Shown piece by piece: positions 6,209 through 10,048 of a stretch of DNA of 10,048 nucleotides. Where the stretch lies: positions 1 through 10,048 of the forward strand of contig JAJYAS010000070.1 of assembly GCA_021779415.1 (NCBI GenBank), in the 5' to 3' direction. The translations under genes and the position numbers were made by a program. This DNA is from Bacillota bacterium. GTDB taxonomy: Bacteria; Bacillota_B; Desulfitobacteriia; Desulfitobacteriales; Desulfitobacteriaceae. The stretch's first letter is position 1; each line of letters begins with the position of its first letter. The notes beneath the pieces were generated by a model that was not told the origin of the DNA, made no database searches, and saw only the letters and a program-made list of their open reading frames with translations.

Positions 6209-6691
6209 ATGCGCATCGTGGTTTTGTCGGATACCCACTTGCGAGCGGGCAAGTCTCTTCCCCGTTTTGTTTGGGAACAACTAACTAATGTTGATCTAAT
6301 TCTTCATGCGGGTGATTTGACACATATGGGTGTACTAGAGGAGTTGGCCTGTATCGCGCCAGTTCGAGCGGTCAAAGGAAATTGCGACAGTTGGGATATT
6401 TCTTTACCAGATCGTGATATTATCGAATGCGAAACCATTAAGATTGGGTTAATTCATGGAGATACTGGAAGGGGGAAAAGCACTCAGGAACGCGCTTTTG
6501 CCGCCTTTGAAAACTGTAGGGTTGATCTAATTGTGTTTGGACACAGTCATATCCCGTTTATGGAACTGAAAAATGGTATTCTCATGTTTAATCCCGGTTC
6601 TCCGACGGACAAAAGGCGTGAACCTCAATATTCCTTCGGCCTATTGACGATTCAGAAAGGGCAGATCGAAGCAAAGCATTTGTATTTTTGA
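6209..6691 (+). CDS. YfcE/MJ0936-type metallophosphoesterase
   Basis: This is a small cytoplasmic calcineurin-like phosphoesterase of 160 residues, the usual size for the YfcE/MJ0936 family. Metal ligands appear in order: Asp8 and His10 (SDTH), Asp36 (HAGD), Asn58 (KGNCD), His83 (LIHGD), and His112 and His114 (FGHSH). NPGSPTDKR near residue 128 is also typical. Family members hydrolyse phosphodiesters with Mn or Ni, but the physiological substrate is generally unknown. The ATG follows AAGAGGTG at good spacing, 36 bases after the mqnE stop, so the gene is probably co-transcribed with mqnE. Its stop overlaps the possible TTG start of the next gene. Confidence 0.95.
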   Translation: MRIVVLSDTHLRAGKSLPRFVWEQLTNVDLILHAGDLTHMGVLEELACIAPVRAVKGNCDSWDISLPDRDIIECETIKIGLIHGDTGRGKSTQERAFAAFENCRVDLIVFGHSHIPFMELKNGILMFNPGSPTDKRREPQYSFGLLTIQKGQIEAKHLYF

Positions 6692-7287
6692 AAGTCGGTG
6701 TTTATACATTGAAATATCGCCGGAATAAGGTAAAACGAGAACATGGAATTATTCAAAATGCTTTGCCTTGGCTTGAAAACTTAAGCCGACTATCAGAAGT
6801 GACAGATATTATTCCCGGCGTTATTGATGTGAGCCATTCTTCGGAACGTGGGATTGTCTATAAATATCAAACTCAAACAGGTTGCAAGCTTTTGCTAAAA
6901 AGTAATGGTTCTATCCAAGAGGTGTTTGTGGTAACGAAGAGCCCAGCTCGTGTTGAGGAATGGACTAGAGATCAATTCCCGTCAGATTTGTCTTCGCTAG
7001 ATTCTACAATTAATTCCGTATCAGAAAGCAAACCGCAGTCGGTTTCTAGAAAGAAATTGTCAAATATCACACCAAAACCGCGTTCTGCCTCAGAGCCCAA
7101 GACGTCCAAGCGAGGCCCACATCGATCGAAAAAGCGCCCTTATGGTGGAACTCCTAAGTCGATCCTAGAAGATCGAGATGTCCCCAAAATTGCCGATCAA
7201 TTGGATCATGCGACTCGTAAAGCTCTCAGCCACCTTAAAAAGTCCCTAGAAAACGCAAAAACTAAGACCGAAAACTTCAGAAAATAG
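6688..7287 (+). CDS. Conserved hypothetical protein, tentatively DUF2103-like, with a basic tail
   Basis: The N-terminal part (KYRRNKVKREHGII, then IIPGVIDVSHSSERG and TGCKLLLKSNGSIQEVFVVT) reminds me of the DUF2103 family of uncharacterised proteins. I hold that assignment loosely. After about residue 95 the sequence becomes low-complexity, rich in Ser, Lys, Arg and Pro (roughly 95-165), and then ends in a basic helical segment. That tail could bind nucleic acid or a partner. The start is uncertain. TTG 6688 overlaps the previous stop by four bases (TTGA), has no ribosome binding site and would rely on coupling. TTG 6709, with a weak GGTG upstream, starts right at the conserved-looking KYRR and is at least as likely. 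It is in one unit with mqnE and the phosphoesterase. Confidence 0.8.
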   Translation: MKVGVYTLKYRRNKVKREHGIIQNALPWLENLSRLSEVTDIIPGVIDVSHSSERGIVYKYQTQTGCKLLLKSNGSIQEVFVVTKSPARVEEWTRDQFPSDLSSLDSTINSVSESKPQSVSRKKLSNITPKPRSASEPKTSKRGPHRSKKRPYGGTPKSILEDRDVPKIADQLDHATRKALSHLKKSLENAKTKTENFRK

Positions 7288-7291
7288 GAAG

Positions 7292-7321
7292 GACAGCGTT
7301 TGGCAAACGACCATAACTGTC
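7292..7321 (+). repeat. Nested inverted repeat in the gap before the FliK-like gene
   Basis: GACAG (7292-7296) and CTGTC (7317-7321) enclose CGTTT-GGC-AAACG (7297-7309), with an unpaired ACCATAA on one side. The resulting hairpin has no T-run, so it is not a standard terminator. It could modulate read-through or be an operator. It fills most of the 76-base gap, which has no clear promoter despite a TTGACA at 7327-7332 lacking a -10 partner. Confidence 0.4.
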
Positions 7322-7363
7322 TCTTATTGACATGCTTAAACGTTCAAATTGGAGGGTTGACGT

Positions 7364-8437
7364 ATGGAAGTAAGCGGTATATTAGCACCGGGGGCGATCA
7401 AGGGGACTTTACATAATCAATGGCGTCCCGGCGAACGTTTGTTAGTGGAAGTTGTCCATAAAACAGCTGAAGGAGAGGGAACTGTTCGGATCAATGGACA
7501 AGACGTGCTCGCTGTCTTGGAAACTACGACCCAAGTGGGAGAGAAGTTTTGGGTTAAAGTTGGGAATACTAGCCAAGAGGGCTTAGTGTTGATTCGCGAG
7601 CCCTCGCAGGAGAAGCTAGGGGACGTACACATGGCCCCTCAGCAGTTTCTGCAGTTTACAGAGAGAGGATTACCGATTAATCAGGAGATTTTAACCCTGA
7701 TAAACACATTTTCTTCAGAGGCTATGGATATTCAAGAGACAATGAGCGATGAATTTATGGGCACCTTGCGTAAGTCAATTCCTGAGTGGGGTGTGTTGTC
7801 AGAAGAAAATGGGGCGGAAGAGCTTGTGGAGTTCTTGCGAAAACTTGGAATTAACTATGAACACCGACTAGCTCAAATACAGAAACTCGATCCTCAGGCT
7901 AAGCAAGCAGAGATAGATAGTTTAAAAGACACTTATAAATATAAACTTCTGGAAGCCTTGCAGAATAAAGAGGCTCACAATAAGGATAATCAAGCTGCTC
8001 ATTTGCTCCAGAAAGTTACCGCGCAACAGCTTTGGTTAAAAACTGGAACTCTAGATAATGCATTTATGTTACTTCATCTTCCATTATTAAATCAGGGAAA
8101 ACTGGTTCCAGCCCAAATAGCGATTGAGAGTTCTCGAAAAGGATCAAAGATGGATGAGAAACATTGTCGAGTAGCCCTTCAGATTGAAACCCCGCAGCTT
8201 GGAGAAGTTGGTATTGATGCTTATTTTAATCAAGACTCACTCTCCTTTCGTATCCTAACTAAGGACACTCAGATGCTTCCCCAGCTACTAGAGCTGGTTA
8301 TGTCTCAAACGAGAGTGGAATTTTCCAAACTTGGTTTCAAGCTTGAGAACGTGGAAACTGGAGATATGGATAAAAACATAGAATTTCAGAATTTCCTTAA
8401 AGGGACTCGGCGAAGTGGAGTTGATATTCGGAGATGA
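7364..8437 (+). CDS. FliK-like (flagellar hook-length control C-domain) protein, YlqG-like
   Basis: The last third (about residues 236-331) matches the pattern of the FliK C-terminal domain. It has LHLPLLNQG, then RVALQIETPQLGEVGIDAYF with the conserved LG-x-V motif, a beta strand and the amphipathic helix around MLPQLLELVMSQ. The N-terminal 80 residues look beta-rich (GERLLVEVV, VRINGQDVLAVLE, FWVKVG), and a helical middle part follows. In Bacillus, a FliK-like YlqG and an FlhB-like YlqH are encoded together away from the flagellar cluster. The same pair occurs here, with this gene overlapping the next by four bases (ATGA). Its exact role is not established; a secretion or export function is inferred only from homology. 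The ATG at 7364 follows GGAGGG at good spacing. Confidence 0.85.
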   Translation: MEVSGILAPGAIKGTLHNQWRPGERLLVEVVHKTAEGEGTVRINGQDVLAVLETTTQVGEKFWVKVGNTSQEGLVLIREPSQEKLGDVHMAPQQFLQFTERGLPINQEILTLINTFSSEAMDIQETMSDEFMGTLRKSIPEWGVLSEENGAEELVEFLRKLGINYEHRLAQIQKLDPQAKQAEIDSLKDTYKYKLLEALQNKEAHNKDNQAAHLLQKVTAQQLWLKTGTLDNAFMLLHLPLLNQGKLVPAQIAIESSRKGSKMDEKHCRVALQIETPQLGEVGIDAYFNQDSLSFRILTKDTQMLPQLLELVMSQTRVEFSKLGFKLENVETGDMDKNIEFQNFLKGTRRSGVDIRR

Positions 8438-8715
8438 AGGAAAAGAAAGAGATGAGGGAGAAAGCTGCTGCCTTAGTATATGATCAAACTGGGGCCCCGA
8501 GAATCGTGGCTAAAGGGGTAGGGGAAGTGGCTCGTAATATTATTAAAGTGGCGGAAGCAGAAGGTATTCCCATTCAAAAGAACGAACTGCTTGTTGAAGC
8601 GTTGATGCAGCTTGAGTTGACAAAAGAAATTCCCCCCCAGCTCTATCGTGCAGTGGCAGAGATCTTAGCGTTTGTCTATAGGCTCGACAAAGCAAAATCC
8701 TATACACATACATAA
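8434..8715 (+). CDS. FlhB C-terminal domain-like protein (YlqH-like)
   Basis: The 93-residue product corresponds only to the cytoplasmic C-terminal part of FlhB/YscU export-switch proteins. It contains AALVYD, APRIVAKGVGEVARNI, EGIPIQKN, EIPPQLYRAVAEIL and AFVYRL, all placed as in FlhB. The membrane domain is absent. The autocleavage NPTH motif that precedes this region in FlhB is also absent, so it cannot act as a self-cleaving switch. It would be a stand-alone soluble domain, perhaps binding the FliK-like protein encoded just upstream. The ATG overlaps the upstream TGA (ATGA) with only a weak ribosome binding site (CGGAG), so translation is probably coupled. There are no other flagellar genes in the window. 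Confidence 0.93.
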   Translation: MKEKKEMREKAAALVYDQTGAPRIVAKGVGEVARNIIKVAEAEGIPIQKNELLVEALMQLELTKEIPPQLYRAVAEILAFVYRLDKAKSYTHT

Positions 8716-8750
8716 TTTATAGAATTTTCGCCAAACTAAGGGCAAAAATC

Positions 8751-8766
8751 TATATAGGTATATAGG
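8751..8766 (+). repeat. Tandem octamer TATATAGG x2 abutting a ribosome binding site
   Basis: Two perfect adjacent copies of TATATAGG end in the ribosome binding site AGGAGG of the ferritin-like gene. The copies contain TATATA, which could act as a -10 box, but no good -35 box is found 17 bases upstream. An additional promoter is therefore possible but unproven. Confidence 0.5.
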
Positions 8767-8774
8767 AGGCTTAA

Positions 8775-9218
8775 ATGGATACTTCATTTGAAGTACTGAA
8801 CAAGATCCTTCAGGGCGAACATATGGCGATTTTGCAGTATCAAGCGTATATTGACGAACTAACCGAAGGCCCGCTGCGCACCCATCTTACCGCAATTCTA
8901 ACAGATCATAAAGAACATGCCACTAGGATCTCCTATTATATTCAAACCAACGGTGGAAAAGCGGAAGAAGGAGCAGGGTTAGTGGGTATCATGGCGGATT
9001 GGAAAACCCGTGTGTCTAACCTCGGAGAAGCAGTGCCTATGGAAATCTTGGAGCGTCTTTATGACGGAGAGGATAAGGGACTGGCTCGAGCAGTACAGTA
9101 TTCTGAAGACTATTTGAGTAGCGCTGAAAAAGAGGTCTTGGAGCCTATATTCTCGGATGAACATGATCACCTTAAACAACTTCAGGATTTGAGAGAGGGT
9201 CTCTATAGTAATTTATAA
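8775..9218 (+). CDS. Ferritin-like four-helix di-iron-type protein
   Basis: The 147-residue protein is almost entirely helical. It has metal-ligand-like positions in four helices: Glu15/His16 (QGEHMAILQYQAY), His45-x2-His48 with Glu47 (TDHKEHATRI), Glu99 (YDGEDKGLARAVQYSEDY) and Glu129-x2-His132 (SDEHDHLKQL). This is the plan of the ferritin-like superfamily (bacterioferritin, rubrerythrin and uncharacterised relatives), which store iron or detoxify peroxide in the cytoplasm. The first ExxH motif is atypical, with His where Glu is usual, so the metal site may differ and the activity cannot be predicted. There is no rubredoxin-like CxxC domain. The ATG follows TAGGAGG at ideal spacing. It lies 59 bases after the FlhB-like gene and may be co-transcribed or have its own promoter. 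A strong terminator follows. Confidence 0.85.
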   Translation: MDTSFEVLNKILQGEHMAILQYQAYIDELTEGPLRTHLTAILTDHKEHATRISYYIQTNGGKAEEGAGLVGIMADWKTRVSNLGEAVPMEILERLYDGEDKGLARAVQYSEDYLSSAEKEVLEPIFSDEHDHLKQLQDLREGLYSNL

Positions 9219-9250
9219 GGAACTGAAAGCTAAAGTTATGGCAAAAATAA

Positions 9251-9272
9251 AAAAGCGACAGTTGTCGCTTTT
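9251..9272. terminator. Bidirectional intrinsic terminator
   Basis: AAAAGCGACA (9251-9260) and TGTCGCTTTT (9263-9272) form a stem of about 9-10 bp. On the minus strand it is followed by a long T-rich run (GTCGCTTTTTTATTTTTGCC), making it strong for the gene at 9300-9638. On the plus strand the stem ends in TTTT and serves the ferritin-like gene and the unit ahead of it. Confidence 0.88.
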
Positions 9273-9299
9273 AATACTAATTTGAATGTAAAGTTTTCT

Positions 9300-9632
9300 T
9301 TACGTGTTAGCAAGGTTCAAAGCATTCTTTGCTCCTGTTTTCCTTGCTAAGCGTTTTCTTGCTAACATTTCTGCCACTTTCCCGTTGTCTCCTAGAAGGA
9401 TACCTTGCAGCCTCCATTCGCGGAAGGTCTGCCAAAATTGTTGTTCTGAAATTCTACGTGTATAACGCTCAGATTCTTCATCGTAGGGCCAAAAAACATC
9501 AACCCATAATGTTCCCTTATTACTTAAAACCAAAAGAAAATGAACGAGTTCTTGGCTGGGAAATTCTGTATCACGCATCAGTATGTGTGTACGCCCGTTA
9601 GGGAAATCTGTTCGAATGTAAGTGAGCTTCAT
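9300..9632 (-). CDS. Hypothetical protein (about 110 aa)
   Basis: I do not recognise a family. The product looks soluble. A likely beta-hairpin start (KLTYIRTDFP, GRTHILMRD) is followed by a hydrophobic helix (QELVHFLLVLSN), a WVDVFWPYDEES stretch, and an aromatic segment (QQFWQTFREWRLQGILLG). The C-terminal helical tail is basic (EMLARKRLARKTG). ATG 9632 is chosen because GGGGG lies 9 bases upstream. ATG 9638, 3 bases after the G-run, would add Met-Leu and is possible. It has its own extended -10 promoter and is convergent with the ferritin-like gene, with the bidirectional terminator between. Real-gene status rests on these signals and its balanced composition. Confidence 0.75.
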   Translation of the reverse strand: MKLTYIRTDFPNGRTHILMRDTEFPSQELVHFLLVLSNKGTLWVDVFWPYDEESERYTRRISEQQFWQTFREWRLQGILLGDNGKVAEMLARKRLARKTGAKNALNLANT

Positions 9633-9673
9633 TAGCATTATCCCCCTTTGTGAAACATGCGAGACGTATTCTT

Positions 9674-9682
9674 AGTATAGCA
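9674..9682 (-). promoter_or_regulatory. Extended -10 promoter for the minus-strand hypothetical gene
   Basis: On the minus strand TG-C-TATACT matches an extended -10 element, 36 bases before ATG 9638. The -35 position shows no good match, as is common when the TG extension is present. Confidence 0.65.
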
Positions 9683-9737
9683 TGAAATGTTGATCATAAG
9701 TATGCCAGTCGACGCTGAAAGTTCACTCCATAAAATG

Positions 9738-9751
9738 TATGTTGAAACATA
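9738..9751. promoter_or_regulatory. Palindrome TATGTT-GA-AACATA, candidate operator
   Basis: Perfect 6-bp arms flank a 2-base centre in the divergent intergenic region, about 55 bases before the ABM-type gene and outside any gene. It contains TTGAAA, which could be a -35 box, but no clear -10 box lies at the right distance. Confidence 0.4.
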
Positions 9752-9756
9752 GTTCG

Positions 9757-9771
9757 GGTAAACTACTTACC
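9757..9771. promoter_or_regulatory. Inverted repeat GGTAA-ACTAC-TTACC, candidate operator
   Basis: Symmetric 5-bp arms and a 5-base spacer lie 5 bases after the previous palindrome. The form resembles sites of small winged-helix repressors (HxlR/MarR type), but I cannot assign a regulator. It sits in the leader or promoter region of the ABM-type gene. Confidence 0.4.
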
Positions 9772-9805
9772 AAACTAATTATTAATAGGTTGGAGGGTAT
9801 ATTAT

Positions 9806-10048
9806 ATGCTGACAGTAATTCATACGTTCAATGGACCGGATGCAGACCGAATTTTAGGGGAAGTTCGTACAGGGATTCATTCCGCCGAGGATATCGAAGG
9901 TTTTAAATTCGCTTCGGTCAACAAGCAACAAAATACATCGGACATCATGCTTTTTTCAAAATGGGAAGATCGTTCTGCCTATGAAAGTTGGGCAGATACT
10001 GTTGGTGAAAACAAGGCGTTTAAGTCAGCAACGCCACAGATGTATGAG
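9806..10048 (+). CDS. ABM-type (antibiotic biosynthesis monooxygenase fold) protein, 5' part
   Basis: The frame is open from ATG 9806 to the end of the window (81 residues) and continues beyond it. The start (MLTVIHTF), then GFKFASVNKQQ, DIMLFSKWEDRSAYESWAD and KAFKSATPQM, follow the pattern of small ABM-fold proteins: a beta strand, a helix, then a W-D-x-R-xx-Y/F-xx-W helix motif. The fold covers quinol monooxygenases, heme-degrading IsdG-like enzymes and others, so the reaction cannot be told here. GGAGGG (9792-9797) lies 8 bases before the ATG. Two palindromes upstream suggest regulated expression. The gene is divergent from the hypothetical gene at 9300-9632. Confidence 0.78.
   Translation, partial: MLTVIHTFNGPDADRILGEVRTGIHSAEDIEGFKFASVNKQQNTSDIMLFSKWEDRSAYESWADTVGENKAFKSATPQMYE

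Noticed and set aside
7327..7350. A promoter starting from TTGACA before the FliK-like gene
   Set aside because: No -10-like sequence lies 16-18 bases downstream; that position is occupied by the ribosome binding site.
9329..9601. A 90-codon plus-strand frame opposite the hypothetical gene at 9300-9632
   Set aside because: It starts inside the opposite gene, has no ribosome binding site, and the minus-strand gene has its own promoter and terminator.

Overview
The window looks like chromosomal DNA from a low-to-moderate GC anaerobic Firmicute. My best guess is a Clostridia of the Desulfosporosinus/Desulfitobacterium type. The guess rests on strong AGGAGG-type ribosome binding sites, TTG and GTG starts, a c-di-AMP (ydaO) riboswitch on a cell-wall hydrolase gene, an aminofutalosine synthase, and an orphan FliK-like/FlhB-like pair. 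I see no mobile element, tRNA, rRNA or CRISPR array, so this is mainly housekeeping DNA with several small or poorly described genes.

Region 1 to 1340: bases 1-258 have no convincing reading frame but carry extensive base-pairing and end in a strong intrinsic terminator, so they look like the 3' part of a structured non-coding RNA. A promoter candidate and a c-di-AMP riboswitch follow, then a secreted NlpC/P60 peptidoglycan endopeptidase gene. A bidirectional terminator separates it from a minus-strand pair: uvrC, and downstream of it an unlisted 53-residue cysteine-containing protein (1352-1513).

Region 3300 to 4570: uvrC has a well-formed promoter and is divergent from a gene for a single-pass membrane protein of unknown function. 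That gene runs tail-to-tail, with overlapping stop codons, into a minus-strand YdcZ-type DMT transporter gene. An AT-rich intergenic region with an inverted repeat and a tandem repeat follows, then a short hypothetical gene with a TTG start and a hairpin terminator.

Region 5007 to 9280: a probable co-directional unit starts at a promoter with an extended -10 and a perfect 17-bp palindrome over its -35 region. It encodes MqnE (menaquinone, futalosine pathway), a YfcE-type phosphoesterase, a protein tentatively of the DUF2103 type with a basic tail, a FliK-like protein, an FlhB C-terminal-like protein and a ferritin-like protein. A bidirectional terminator at 9251-9272 closes it and also serves a convergent minus-strand hypothetical gene.

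Region 9640 to 10048: a divergent intergenic region with two palindromes precedes the 5' part of a gene for an ABM-type (antibiotic biosynthesis monooxygenase fold) protein that runs off the window.

The genes cover cell-wall turnover under c-di-AMP control, DNA repair, quinone synthesis and metal/oxidative functions. No single dedicated system is evident. The least described items are the 5' structured RNA, the small cysteine protein after uvrC, the single-pass membrane protein at 3446, and the palindrome-controlled mqnE unit.
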